Shown here piece by piece: positions 34,896-43,578 of a stretch of 64,000 bases of DNA. Both the position numbers and the translations under genes were made by a program. The notes beneath the pieces are model-generated. The model ran no database searches and had not been told where the DNA came from. It saw only the letters and a program-made list of their open reading frames with translations. Within the stretch, counting starts at the first letter, position 1, and each line of letters opens with the position of its first letter. The DNA comes from CAWJNF01 sp963844235 (GTDB taxonomy: Bacteria; Actinomycetota; Thermoleophilia; Gaiellales; Gaiellaceae), in the NCBI GenBank assembly GCA_963844235.1, contig CAWJNF010000008.1, positions 124,001 through 188,000 on the forward strand. The letters are read 5' to 3'.

Positions 34896-35879
34896 TCAGG
34901 CGGGAATCCGCAGCATGACCTTCCCGAACTGGCGCTGCTCCTCGAGGTAGCGGTGTGCCTCCGCCGCCTCGGCCAGCGGGAAGACGCGGTCGACGATCGG
35001 CCGCACCTCGGCTCTCTCCATGAGCTCGAGCAGGCCGGCGAAGTCGGCGCGCGTCGCCATCGTCGAGCCGAGGATGGACAGGTGCTTCCACCAGATCCGG
35101 CTCAGCCCGGCGGGCGGGTTGGGGCCGCTCGTCGCGCCGCAGACCGCGATCCGCCCGCCCTGCGCGGCGACGGACAGCGACGTCTTCCAGGTCGCCTCGC
35201 CGACGTGCTCGACCACGACGTCGATGCCGTGCCCGCCGGTGACCGCCTTGACCTCCTTGCCGACGTCGGCCGTCGCGTGGTTCACGGCCGCGTCGGCGCC
35301 GAGCGCGAGCGCCCGCTCGAGCTTCTCGTCCGATCCGGAGGTCACCACGACCCGGGCCCCTAGTGCCTTCGCCAGCACGAACGCCGCCGAGCCGACGCCG
35401 CTGCCGACTCCCCAGCACAACACCCACTCGCCCTCGCGCAGAGCGGCACGGGTGACGAGCATCCGGTAGGCGGTCTCGTACACGAGCGGGAACGCCGCCG
35501 ACTCGACCATGTCGAGATGGGCCGGCTTGGCATGGACGTACTCGGCCGGGACGGCGATCAGCTCGGCGTGAGTACCGTCGCAGTGCTCGCCGATGATGTG
35601 CGCTCCGTCCTCGAGCCCGGGGTTGAGCACGACCTCCTGGCCCGCCTCGAAGCCCGTCACCTCCTCGCCGACCGCCTCGACCGTGCCGGCGCCGTCCGCG
35701 CCGAGAATGCGGGGCTTGGGCACCGACGGCATCCCCATCCGCATCCAGACGTCGAGGTGGTTGAGGGAAGCGGCCGCGAGGCGCACGAGCGCCTCGCCCC
35801 GGCCGGCGACCGGATCCGGCGCGTCCTCGTAGCGCAGGACCTCGGGGCCGCCGTCCTCGTGGATGCGCACCGCCTTCAC
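34896..35879 (-). CDS. Zinc-type alcohol dehydrogenase/quinone reductase (MDR family)
   Basis: A 327-residue medium-chain reductase: ALVRLAAASLNHLDVWMRMG, GADGAGTVEAVG, the NADPH site WGVGSGVGSAAFVLAKALGA and the late FGKVMLRIP. The catalytic-zinc Cys/His set of true alcohol dehydrogenases is mostly missing, but an EHCDGTHAE region is present, so a quinone or enoyl reductase is likely. GTG 35879 has TAGGAT ending 8 nt upstream. Divergent from the BTAD regulator with 59 bp between the starts. Confidence 0.88.
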   Translation of the reverse strand: MKAVRIHEDGGPEVLRYEDAPDPVAGRGEALVRLAAASLNHLDVWMRMGMPSVPKPRILGADGAGTVEAVGEEVTGFEAGQEVVLNPGLEDGAHIIGEHCDGTHAELIAVPAEYVHAKPAHLDMVESAAFPLVYETAYRMLVTRAALREGEWVLCWGVGSGVGSAAFVLAKALGARVVVTSGSDEKLERALALGADAAVNHATADVGKEVKAVTGGHGIDVVVEHVGEATWKTSLSVAAQGGRIAVCGATSGPNPPAGLSRIWWKHLSILGSTMATRADFAGLLELMERAEVRPIVDRVFPLAEAAEAHRYLEEQRQFGKVMLRIPA

Positions 35880-35938
35880 GAGGCGTGATCCTAGACGGTG
35901 CGTGCCACCCGGCCCCGTGGTACGTTGCGAACAGGGGG

Positions 35939-37591
35939 ATGGAATTCTGCGTGCTGGGGCCGCTCGAGGCTCGCCGGGACGGCCTGCCGGTCGCGCTCGG
36001 GGGCACGAAGCAGCGCGCCCTGCTCGCCGTGCTCCTCCTCCACGCCGGCGAGGTGGTGTCGACCGACCGGCTGATCGACGAGCTCTGGGGCGACGAGCCG
36101 CCGCCGACCGCGTCGCACACCGTGCAGGTGTTCGTCTCGCGCCTGCGGAAGGCGCTCGGCGAGGGCGGGGCCGCGCTGGTGACCGCGCCCCCCGGTTACG
36201 TCGCCCGGCTCGAGCCCGACGCGCTCGACCTCGATCGCTTCGAGCACCTCGTGACCCAGGGCCGTGCGTCGCTCGCCGGGGGCGACGCCGCCGCAGCCGG
36301 GGCTCGCCTCCGCGAGGCGCTCGGCCTATGGCGTGGGCCGGCGCTCGCCGACTTCGCCTACGAGGCCTTTGCCCAGGCGGCGATCGCCCGGCTCGAGGAG
36401 CTTCGGCTCTCCGCCCTCGCCGACCGCGTCGAGGCGGACCTCGCGCTCGGCCGCCACCACGACGTGATCGGCGAGCTCGAGGCGCTGGTGGCCGAGCACC
36501 CGATGCGCGAGCGCTTCCTGTCCCAGCTCATGCTTGCCCTCTACCGCTCCGGCAGGCAAGCCGATGCGCTCGAGTGCTACCAGGAGGCACGGCGCGCGCT
36601 CGTCGAGGAGCTGGGGATCGACCCAGGACCCGCGCTGCAGCGGCTCGAGCGGGCGATCCTGATGCAGGAGGCCGAGCTCGAGCTGCCCGACCAGCCTCGG
36701 GCCAGGCCGTCCAGCGGCGAGCCCGACGACTCGCTGCCGTCGCGGACCATTCTCACGGCGGCGTCGTCCGACGCCGGCCTGCAGCAGCTGATCTCGCTGG
36801 CCGAGCCGCTCGCCGGGTCCGGCTCGCCGCATGATCTCCTCGTGTGCCGCCTCGTCGACCCTGCCGACGCCTCGACCCTGGGAGCGGCGAGCACCGCGCT
36901 CGAAGCCGTACGGGCCGAGCTGGTGAGCCGAGGAGCCTCGGTGCGCGCGGCTGCGTTCACCTCGCCACATCCGGCTGCCGACGTCGTTCGCCTCGCCGGC
37001 GACGAGAAGGTCGACCTCCTGCTGCTCGACTGGCCCGCCGGTCTCGTCCGCGGGGCCGAGATCACCCCGGAGCTGACGGCGATCCTCGCGGAGGCGCCGT
37101 GCGACGTAGGCCTGGTCGTGGCGCGCGGGAGCGCGGCGCCTGCCGAGGCTGCCCGTCCGGTGCTCGTGCCCTTCGGAGGCGGCGAGCACGACTGGGGGGC
37201 GCTCGAGCTCGGCGCCTGGACGGCTCGTGCGCATGGCGTCGGCCTGCGCCTGCTCGGGACGACGGCCGACAGCGAAGCGGGTCGTGACGCCAGCCGGTTG
37301 CTCGCCGTCGCCTCGCTGGCCGTCCAGCGGCTGATCGGCATCGGGGCCGAGCCCCGGCTGGTGCCACCGGGGAGCGAGGCAGTGCTCGAGCAGGCCGAGG
37401 AGGCTGCGCTCGTCGTGCTCGGCCTGCCGGAGCGGTGGCGGCAGGAGGGGCTCGGCGAGGCGCGCCGGGCGGTCGCCGCGGGCGCGAGCGTCTCGGTGCT
37501 GCTGGTCCGGCGCGGCGTAAGGCCGAGCGGGCTGGCTCCGCCCGAGAGCCTGACGCGGTTCACGTGGTCGCTTGCCGGTGACACGGCGTGA
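35939..37591 (+). CDS. BTAD (SARP-like) regulator fused to tandem universal-stress-like domains
   Basis: A 550-residue regulator. Residues 1-95 form an OmpR-type winged helix (CVLGPLEARRDG, VVSTDRLIDELWGDEPP); 100-250 form the bacterial transcriptional activation domain with HPMRERFLSQLMLALYRSGRQADAL and YQEARRALVEELGIDPGP. From about 270 to the end, two alternating alpha/beta units resemble universal stress proteins (VDLLLLDWPAG, DVGLVVARG; AALVVLGLPE, SVSVLLVRRG). Such a fusion replaces the FHA or ATPase part of EmbR and AfsR. The stop overlaps the start of a Ser/Thr kinase gene (GTGA), suggesting the kinase controls it. Target genes unknown. Confidence 0.88.
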   Translation: MEFCVLGPLEARRDGLPVALGGTKQRALLAVLLLHAGEVVSTDRLIDELWGDEPPPTASHTVQVFVSRLRKALGEGGAALVTAPPGYVARLEPDALDLDRFEHLVTQGRASLAGGDAAAAGARLREALGLWRGPALADFAYEAFAQAAIARLEELRLSALADRVEADLALGRHHDVIGELEALVAEHPMRERFLSQLMLALYRSGRQADALECYQEARRALVEELGIDPGPALQRLERAILMQEAELELPDQPRARPSSGEPDDSLPSRTILTAASSDAGLQQLISLAEPLAGSGSPHDLLVCRLVDPADASTLGAASTALEAVRAELVSRGASVRAAAFTSPHPAADVVRLAGDEKVDLLLLDWPAGLVRGAEITPELTAILAEAPCDVGLVVARGSAAPAEAARPVLVPFGGGEHDWGALELGAWTARAHGVGLRLLGTTADSEAGRDASRLLAVASLAVQRLIGIGAEPRLVPPGSEAVLEQAEEAALVVLGLPERWRQEGLGEARRAVAAGASVSVLLVRRGVRPSGLAPPESLTRFTWSLAGDTA

Positions 37592-38436
37592 CGGGCCCGT
37601 CTGGGGGAACGGGGGCCGAGCTCGCAGCAGGCGATCGCCTGGGGCCCTACCTGGTCGAGGCCCGGCTAGGGCACGGCGCGACAGGGATCGTCTTTCGGGC
37701 CGTTCGCGACGACGACAGCCGGGCGGTGGCGCTCAAGGTCCTGCGTCGCCCGCTCTCCGCGGACGAGCAGTTCGTGCGTCGCTTTCTGCGCGAGGCAGCC
37801 GTCGCCCGCGCGGTCGCGAACAGCCATCTCGTGCCGATCGTCGAGGCCGGCGAGGCCGAGGGGCGCCACTACCTGGCGTCGGAATACGTCGAGGGAGGCT
37901 CGCTGCGAGATCGGCTGGCGGAGGTAGGCGTGCTCCCGCTCCGCGACGTCGCCCGCCTGGCTGCAGGCATCGGTGCCGCTCTCGACGCGCTACACGAGGC
38001 CGACCTCGTCCATCGCGACGTCAAGCCGTCGAACGTGATGCTGACCGCCGACGGGCGCGCGCTGCTCGCCGACTTCGGCCTCGCCAAGGGACCGGCGCAC
38101 TCGGTCGTCACGCGGCCCGGCGAGCTGATGGGGACGCCCGCCTACATGGCCCCGGAGCTGATCTCGGGCGGGGAGGCGACACCGTCCACCGACCTCTACG
38201 CGCTGGGGTGCGTCCTCTACGAGTGCGTGACGGGCGCGGCGCCGTTTGCGAGCCCGAGCCTCGTCGAGATGGTCGCAGCCCGTCTCGTCCAGGATCCACC
38301 CGACCCGAGCGAGACGCGCCCCGGGCTGCGGCCGTCCCTCGGCTCTGCCCTGCACCGGGCGCTGGACCGCGACCCCGCCCGGCGGCCTTCCACCGGGACC
38401 GCTCTCGCGCACCTCGTCGGCTTTGCGGTGCGCTGA
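37588..38436 (+). CDS. Serine/threonine protein kinase
   Basis: A 282-residue soluble Hanks-type kinase: glycine loop LGHGATGIVF, ATP-binding Lys in VALKVLRRP, catalytic loop VHRDVKPSNVML, metal-binding DFGLAKG, GTPAYMAPE. No transmembrane or PASTA domain follows, so it is cytosolic and differs from PknB. GTG 37588 lies inside the stop of the BTAD regulator gene, an arrangement that makes phosphorylation of that regulator plausible, as for AfsK/AfsR and PknH/EmbR. A strong hairpin follows the stop codon. Confidence 0.93.
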   Translation: MTGPSGGTGAELAAGDRLGPYLVEARLGHGATGIVFRAVRDDDSRAVALKVLRRPLSADEQFVRRFLREAAVARAVANSHLVPIVEAGEAEGRHYLASEYVEGGSLRDRLAEVGVLPLRDVARLAAGIGAALDALHEADLVHRDVKPSNVMLTADGRALLADFGLAKGPAHSVVTRPGELMGTPAYMAPELISGGEATPSTDLYALGCVLYECVTGAAPFASPSLVEMVAARLVQDPPDPSETRPGLRPSLGSALHRALDRDPARRPSTGTALAHLVGFAVR

Positions 38437-38443
38437 CAGAACG

Positions 38444-38475
38444 GCGACGGGCCGCGCATTGGCACGGCCCGTCGC
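38444..38475. terminator. Bidirectional hairpin between convergent genes
   Basis: GCGACGGGCCG pairs exactly with CGGCCCGTCGC around a 10-nt loop, between the stop of the kinase gene and the stop of the convergent secreted-protein gene. Confidence 0.65.
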
Positions 38476-38495
38476 ATCGGAGTCTGCTCTCGCTG

Positions 38496-38828
38496 CTACG
38501 CCCAGCGCAGGAAGCGGTACTTGAAGCTGTGCTCGCCGTTCGCCACCACGCGGATCACGAAGCTCTCGCCGTCTCTCGTCTCGACGAAGCAGTTGTGGCG
38601 GTGGAACTGCGGCCCGCCCTCGCTCCGGTGCGGGCGGCCGATGCCACGGCACTGCGCGTAGGTGACGCGGTCGGGGGAGTCGTTGTCCCAGGTGAGGGTC
38701 GACCCGGCGACCTGGTCGGCGGTGTAGGAGGGCGTCCATGTCCAGTAGGTGCCCGCGGATGCGCTCGTGACGGGAACCAGGATCGCCGCCGCTGCTACTG
38801 CCGTTGCGATGAGAACCTTGACCTTCAT
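38496..38828 (-). CDS. Secreted protein of unknown function (110 aa)
   Basis: ATG 38828 follows a GGAGAGG site and starts a signal peptide (VLIATAVAAAAILVP, cleavage near ASA). The mature part of about 85 residues is beta-rich with aromatic and charged residues: TYWTWTPSYTADQVAGSTLTW, RPHRSEGGPQFHRHNCF and HSFKYRFLRW. Two Cys could form a disulfide. No family recognised. It is the nearest downstream target of the phased repeats at 38891-38934, about 65 bp before its start, and is convergent with the kinase gene. Confidence 0.7.
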   Translation of the reverse strand: MKVKVLIATAVAAAAILVPVTSASAGTYWTWTPSYTADQVAGSTLTWDNDSPDRVTYAQCRGIGRPHRSEGGPQFHRHNCFVETRDGESFVIRVVANGEHSFKYRFLRWA

Positions 38829-38890
38829 GACCTCTCCCTTCGTCGTAGTGACGGTTTCTCTCGTGTCTGCATGTGGAGGATCACGCCCGC

Positions 38891-38934
38891 CGCTCACCAG
38901 TCCCTCACCAGCCGCTCACCGCCGGCGGTGAGCG
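38891..38934. promoter_or_regulatory. Three 11-bp phased direct repeats plus an inverted copy
   Basis: CGCTCACCAGT, CCCTCACCAGC and CGCTCACCGCC follow each other without gaps, then GGCGGTGAGCG in reverse. Spacing by one helical turn is how SARP and OmpR-type winged helices bind. It lies between the divergent secreted-protein and queG genes and close to the BTAD regulator gene. Confidence 0.6.
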
Positions 38935-38992
38935 CTCGGCGCCGTCCTGGGAGCCCCAGGACGCACCGCCCGCCGGGTGCTACGGTGGCCCG

Positions 38993-40006
38993 ATGAGAAC
39001 CGCTGAGCTCGAGCGGCACGCCGCGGAGCTCGGGATCGACGCGATCGGCGCGGCGCCGGCGAGACCCTACGAGGAGACGGAGCGCGCGATCGCCGAGCGT
39101 CGCGCGCGAGGCCTGTTCGCCGACATGCGCTTCACGATGGCCCAGCCCGAGGTCTCGTGCCATCCCGAGCGGCTGCTGCCGGAAGCGCGGACGGTGATCT
39201 CGGCAGCGCTGTGCTACTACGTGCCGACGGAGGAACCGGGGCCGCGCGCGGGGAGACTGCCGCGCTACACGTGGTACGACGCGTACGCGGAGCTGCGCGA
39301 GAAGCTCGGCGAGCTCGGAGCGCGTCTCGGCGGCTCCTACCGCGTGCTCGTGGACGCGAACCAGCACGTCGACCGCGAGGGCGCGGCGCGCTCCGGCGTC
39401 GGCTTCTACGGCAAGAACACGATGCTGATCACCCGCCGCTTCGGCTCCTGGGTCGTGCTCGGCACGCTCGTCACGGACGTGCGGATCGACCCCACGTCGC
39501 CGCTGGAGACCGACTGCGGCTCCTGCACGCTCTGCATCGAAGCCTGCCCGACAGGCGCGCTCGACGAGCCGGGCGTGCTCGACTCGACGAAGTGCCTCTC
39601 CTACTGGACGCAGGCGCCTGCAGCGATTCCCGAGCCCTACAGGGAGGAACTGGGCGCGCAGGTCTACGGCTGCGACATCTGCCAGGACGTCTGCCCCTGG
39701 AACCGGGGCGTGGAGCGGCGGCGAGCGGGGGCGCCGCTCCCCGCAGGGGCCGAGCCGCACGTGTCGCTCGCCGCGTGGCTGGAGGCGCCGGGCGACGAGC
39801 TGCAGGAGCGCTACGACCGCCTCTATGTCCCGCGCAACGACCCCCGCTACCTGCGCCGAAACGCGCTCGTCGCCGCCGGGAACTCCGGTGAGGCGTCGCT
39901 CGTGCCTCTCGTCGAGGGCTACGCCGAGGGCGAGGACGAGCTACTGGCCGAGCACGCCCGCTGGGCGCTCGAGCGGCTGTCGCCGGCTGCCGAGCGGGCG
40001 GGATGA
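38993..40006 (+). CDS. queG: Epoxyqueuosine reductase
   Basis: Reduces epoxyqueuosine to queuosine in tRNA, the last step of the pathway, with cobalamin and two [4Fe-4S] clusters. The 337-residue protein has VDREGAARSGVGFYGKNTMLI, the cluster ligands CGSCTLCIEACPTGAL and CDICQDVCPWN, and a C-terminal helical region. ATG 38993 is preceded by TACGGT with a 6-nt gap. The stop codon TGA (40004-40006) lies inside a PAL repeat that begins at 39996, so the repeat has supplied the last residues and the stop. queA and tgt lie at 48-50 kb. Confidence 0.95.
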   Translation: MRTAELERHAAELGIDAIGAAPARPYEETERAIAERRARGLFADMRFTMAQPEVSCHPERLLPEARTVISAALCYYVPTEEPGPRAGRLPRYTWYDAYAELREKLGELGARLGGSYRVLVDANQHVDREGAARSGVGFYGKNTMLITRRFGSWVVLGTLVTDVRIDPTSPLETDCGSCTLCIEACPTGALDEPGVLDSTKCLSYWTQAPAAIPEPYREELGAQVYGCDICQDVCPWNRGVERRRAGAPLPAGAEPHVSLAAWLEAPGDELQERYDRLYVPRNDPRYLRRNALVAAGNSGEASLVPLVEGYAEGEDELLAEHARWALERLSPAAERAG

Positions 40007-40017
40007 GATCCGGCCCC
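39996..40017. repeat. PAL palindromic repeat spanning the queG stop
   Basis: GGGC-GGGAT and ATCCGGCCCC arms around GAG. The queG stop TGA is within GGATGAGATCC, so the reading frame ends inside the repeat. Confidence 0.75.
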
Positions 40018-40034
40018 TGCGGCGGTGATGGGGG

Positions 40035-40202
40035 TATAGGGGCCGCATCTCATGCGGCCCGGGCGCAGCCGCCGCGGGCCGCGATGTCGCCGCAGGGCGG
40101 GCCGGTCGTGACCGGCCCTACACGGGCCCGTGATCCGCGGCGGCTGGCGTAGGGGCGGGTCCCCGACCCGCCCTTTCGTGCCGGATGAGATTCCGCGCCT
40201 AC
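40035..40202. repeat. Cluster of four PAL palindromic repeats
   Basis: Copies at 40035-40060 (arms GGGGCCGCAT / ATGCGGCCC, with matching changes in both arms), 40099-40121 (GGGCCGGTC / GACCGGCCC), 40149-40173 (GGGGCGGGTC / GACCCGCCC) and 40180-40202 (degenerate). They fill the spacer between queG and the convergent WYL regulator. Paired changes in the arms show the palindrome itself is kept. Confidence 0.85.
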
Positions 40203-40228
40203 CGTGAGCGCCCGTTGCCGTCGCGAAC

Positions 40229-42181
40229 TTAGCGGCGGGAGCCGGAGCGGGTGAGCTCGGCCAGCAGCTCGCGCGCCCGCTCCGCCACCGGGGCACGGAG
40301 CTCCTCGGGCTCGAGCACCACCGCGTGCCCGCGCTCCGACAGCACCTCGCCGACCAGCCAGTCGATGCTGCCGAAGTGGAGGTCGGCGACCGCCGAGCGG
40401 TCGGCGAGCCGCGCGGCGCCGCGCTCGACGCGCCACCTGGCCACCTCCGGCGAGAACCACACCCGGGCTGTCTGGCGCTCCGACTCGAGCGTGAATCCAG
40501 GGCGCGGGTCGAACGCCTCGTCGAGCATCGTGGCGCTGCGCATGCGGTCGAAGCGGAAGCTGCGCGACGCGTCCCGCGTGCGATCCCAGGTGTGCACGTA
40601 CCAGAACGGCAGCCGGCGCTCGAAGCGGTAGGGCTCGACGATGCGCCGCGTCGTGGTCTGCGCGCCCTGCGACAGGTACTCGATCTCGGCGAGGCGACGC
40701 TGCTCGATCGCGCGGGAGAGGGTCGCGATCAGCTCCTCCTCGGCGTCGGGCGCCTCGGGCTCCGGCGTCTCGCGCAGCTCGAACTGCCCGAAGGTCTCCT
40801 CGAGCTTGTCGCGGACGCCCTTGAGCGAGGTGTGCGCGTCGGCGGCGATCATCGGCCCCACGAACTCGAGCGCGAGGCGGATCGCTCTGGCCTCCAGCGG
40901 GGTGAGCCGTGGAGCCCGCCGGAACGCATCGCCGAACAGCTCCTTGTCGACCCTGACCTCGTCGTCCTCGAGCCTTGCGTAGACGGCGTAGCAGCCGCCG
41001 CCGAAGTTGACGAGGTTGAGGAGCTGGAGGTGCTCGTCGAGCTGGTCCGGCGGGATCCGGAAGCGCTCGACGAGCTCGGAAGCAGGAATCACCGCCCGCT
41101 TGCTCTCACCGCAGGCGGCGAGCAGGTGGGCGAGCAGCGCCTGGAGGAGCGCGAACCGCTCGGGAGGCACCGGGCCGGCCATCCGCTCGGTCACCGGGGC
41201 CGTCGCCGGTCGCCGCTTCGCGGCCCGCGCGGGCTTCGGCGGCGCCCCCTCGTGGGCTTCCGCGATCCGATGCAGGCTCGCCTCGACGTCGGCCACGAGC
41301 TCGGGCGGGTCGAGCGGGATCGCCCGGCCGTCCTGCAGCAGCACCCAGGACGAGAGGCGTGGGATGCTGGCGTACTCGGTGACGAAGACCCCGTCCTCGA
41401 GGCGGCCGCGGCCCGCGTACGTGCGCTCGATCCACCATCCGGTGTCGGGCGAGACCTCGATCTGTGCCTCGCCCTCGGGCTCGCCGAACTGCCAGGGCGG
41501 CCGACCGCGGCGTTCGGCCACGTCGAAGTCCTTCGGGGCCCGGAAATCCCGTTCGCGCCTCGTGGCGAATGTGATGTCCCCCTGAACGCGCGAGACGCGA
41601 AACGTGCGGATGTCGTCCCGCTCCAGATCCCGGCCCACGACGTACCAGACGCCGTTGTCGGAGAAGAGCGCGTACGGGTTGAGCGTCCGGACTCCGAGCT
41701 CGTCGCGCGTGATCGACCAGTACTGGAACTTGACCGTTCGTTGTTTCGAGATCGCCGCCTCGAGCTTGGTGAGCCGCCCCGCCATCTCCGGCGAGTAGTC
41801 GGGGTCGCGGAACTCCACCTTGACCGCGTTCGCCGTCGGGGCCTCGAGCGCGCCGTCCCGGCCGAGGGCGAGGTTCTGGAGCGCGAGCCGCAGCGGCTCG
41901 GCGTACGCGAAGCGCCCGTCGAGGAGGAAGAGGGCCGGTTGGAGCGCGGCCAGCTCCTCGTCGGTCAGCTCGAGCGGGGGGAGGAAGTAGTGCTCGGAGC
42001 GCAGTGTGTAGAGCTCCTCGCCCGTGAACTCGTCGCGCTGGGACTGCAACGGCACCCCGAGGCCGAGCAGCTCGCTGCGGTCCGAGTAGAACCGCCGCGC
42101 GAAGGCTTCGTCCGACATCTCGGAGTAGCCCTCGACGCACTGCTTGATATCACGAGCGGTGAGCGGACGCCGCTCGGCCAT
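40229..42181 (-). CDS. Fused PafB-PafC type WYL-domain regulator
   Basis: A 650-residue protein with two copies of the HTH plus WYL arrangement. First half: KTV-type WYL core (RTLNPYALFSDNGVWYVVGRDL); second half: RRIVEPYRFERRLPFWYVHTWD. PafB and PafC regulate the DNA damage response in mycobacteria, where they are separate or fused. The start is uncertain: ATG 42181 gives AERRPLTARDIKQCV, but a helix (KLIRELSLVAFL) is in frame upstream without an obvious start codon. A hairpin lies upstream at about 42237-42262. Proteasome genes are not in the window. Confidence 0.85.
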   Translation of the reverse strand: MAERRPLTARDIKQCVEGYSEMSDEAFARRFYSDRSELLGLGVPLQSQRDEFTGEELYTLRSEHYFLPPLELTDEELAALQPALFLLDGRFAYAEPLRLALQNLALGRDGALEAPTANAVKVEFRDPDYSPEMAGRLTKLEAAISKQRTVKFQYWSITRDELGVRTLNPYALFSDNGVWYVVGRDLERDDIRTFRVSRVQGDITFATRRERDFRAPKDFDVAERRGRPPWQFGEPEGEAQIEVSPDTGWWIERTYAGRGRLEDGVFVTEYASIPRLSSWVLLQDGRAIPLDPPELVADVEASLHRIAEAHEGAPPKPARAAKRRPATAPVTERMAGPVPPERFALLQALLAHLLAACGESKRAVIPASELVERFRIPPDQLDEHLQLLNLVNFGGGCYAVYARLEDDEVRVDKELFGDAFRRAPRLTPLEARAIRLALEFVGPMIAADAHTSLKGVRDKLEETFGQFELRETPEPEAPDAEEELIATLSRAIEQRRLAEIEYLSQGAQTTTRRIVEPYRFERRLPFWYVHTWDRTRDASRSFRFDRMRSATMLDEAFDPRPGFTLESERQTARVWFSPEVARWRVERGAARLADRSAVADLHFGSIDWLVGEVLSERGHAVVLEPEELRAPVAERARELLAELTRSGSRR

Positions 42182-42350
42182 GAGGAAGGCGACGAGCGAG
42201 AGCTCCCGGATCAGCTTGTCGGCGTCGTGAGACAGATTTCTTCGCCTCGGCGAGGAAATCTACAGGCCGCTGCCAGGCCTCGGCTGCGCGCGCAGCGGTC
42301 TGCGAGGGGGGTGGGGTGGGGGAGGTAGCAGCGCGAGGCGCCGCGGGCTC

Positions 42351-42803
42351 TCAGGCCGCGACGGCGCGGCGGCGCGTCTCGAGATGCTGGTGAGACGGGC
42401 AGTAATCGCGCTCGGGGAGCGGGGTGCGCTGGCACGGCTTGCCCTTGCGGGTCGTCGCCTGGCAGCGGGCGATGCCTCCGTCGAAGGCGCCGAGCTCGAT
42501 CTGCTCGTCGATCCAGGCGATGGCCGCCTCGATCCCCTGGGTCACGGCCCAGCAGACCTGGGCCTGCGCCGTGATCGGGAAGTAGCGCCTGATGTCGGTG
42601 AACAGCGTGCGGTCGGGACGGGCGAAGTAGCGCGGATCGCGGGCCAGCCGCTCCACGGTCTCCTCGCAGGCCGCGAGCACCGCCCGGCGATATTCGAGCT
42701 GGCTCTCCTGGTCTGCGTACGGGTCCACGAGATCCTTGACTGACCGGTAGATAGCCCGCGAATACTGATACATGACGCCGAGGATCCTCTCGTTCATGGA
42801 CAC
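42351..42803 (-). CDS. Hypothetical protein with a C-terminal Cys/His metal-binding motif
   Basis: A 150-residue helical protein (MYQYSRAIYRSVKDLVDPYAD, AAIAWIDEQIELGAF) ending in a short zinc-binding candidate, CQATTRKGKPCQRTPLP...YCPSH, with Cys-x7-Cys and Cys-x2-His-type spacing. Similar tails occur in small actinobacterial and bacterial proteins of unknown role. The start is GTG 42803 or ATG 42797. It is between the PafBC-like regulator and the SPOR gene, all on the minus strand but with spacers of more than 100 bp. Confidence 0.65.
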   Translation of the reverse strand: MSMNERILGVMYQYSRAIYRSVKDLVDPYADQESQLEYRRAVLAACEETVERLARDPRYFARPDRTLFTDIRRYFPITAQAQVCWAVTQGIEAAIAWIDEQIELGAFDGGIARCQATTRKGKPCQRTPLPERDYCPSHQHLETRRRAVAA

Positions 42804-42929
42804 CCTGTTACGAGGTCGCGTTGATACATAAGCCCTGGAAAATAGACCTCACCGCAGGTCACACCGGGCGCGCTCGTGCCATTGTAGCGTGCTTTCACCG
42901 TTGTTACAAAGTCGCAACATTAAGTCGCG

Positions 42930-43535
42930 TTATGGAGCGACGCGGCGGGGGTAGGCCGACGGGAATCCAGCGGCCTGAGCCTGAGGCAGCGCGGCGCGGG
43001 CCTCCGCGTCGGTGCCGTAGACGCCGCTGTACACGACCCACCAGCCTGGCCGAAGGCTCGGGAAGTCGGATGAGCGGAGGACGCCCACCTGGGGCAGCCC
43101 GGCCGCGGTGGCGCGCTGGGCGGCGCTGTCGGCCTCCGCACGGCCCTGCGCCTCGGCGACCGAGGCCAGGATGATTGTGTAGCCCGGCTGGCCTGCCGGC
43201 CACGTGCCGGCGCTCGAGGGAACCGTCGAGCCGTCGGGCGCGGTCGTGGCGCCCGGCACGGTCGGGATGGTGAAGCCCGTGTCGGTGGGCACCTCCGTGA
43301 CCGGCGGAATGGGCACGGTGGGCGGTAGGACGTCGGTCGGGATCGCCGGCACGGACGCGGCCGGCTCAGCCGCGGCGTCGGTGCCGCTGGCTGCGGTCGA
43401 CCCGTCGCGGTCGTCCGTGGTCACCATCCCGACGATCGCTCCCGCGGTAAGCGTGGCGAGGGCGAGCGCCACGAGGGCTGCCCACACCCACGGCGGGGAG
43501 CCCGGGCGGTCGTCGTGTCCGTCCACCGGTGGCAT
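42930..43535 (-). CDS. SPOR-domain membrane protein
   Basis: A 201-residue protein: a short cytosolic N-terminus, one transmembrane helix (VWAALVALALATLTAGAIVGMV), a Pro/Thr-rich external linker (residues about 45-110) and a C-terminal SPOR domain (YTIILASVAEAQGRAEADSAA, GWWVVYSGVYGTDAEARAALP). SPOR domains bind denuded glycan strands at division sites. The 42804-42929 spacer behind it is comparatively AT-rich and holds no gene. Divergent from the hydroxyacyl-CoA dehydrogenase gene. Confidence 0.85.
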   Translation of the reverse strand: MPPVDGHDDRPGSPPWVWAALVALALATLTAGAIVGMVTTDDRDGSTAASGTDAAAEPAASVPAIPTDVLPPTVPIPPVTEVPTDTGFTIPTVPGATTAPDGSTVPSSAGTWPAGQPGYTIILASVAEAQGRAEADSAAQRATAAGLPQVGVLRSSDFPSLRPGWWVVYSGVYGTDAEARAALPQAQAAGFPSAYPRRVAP

Positions 43536-43578
43536 TCAAGCACGACTCGGTGCCGCCGCGCTTGTACGCTCCGCCGAA

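Noticed and set aside
38891..38934. CRISPR-like array
   Set aside because: The repeats are 11 bp and contiguous with no spacers; no cas gene is present in the window.
40007..40228. Transposon remnant between queG and the WYL gene
   Set aside because: The stretch is made of several independent PAL palindromes; no terminal repeats or transposase sequence is present.
42804..42929. A small RNA or promoter island in the AT-richer spacer
   Set aside because: No stable fold or consistent -10/-35 pair could be identified by eye.
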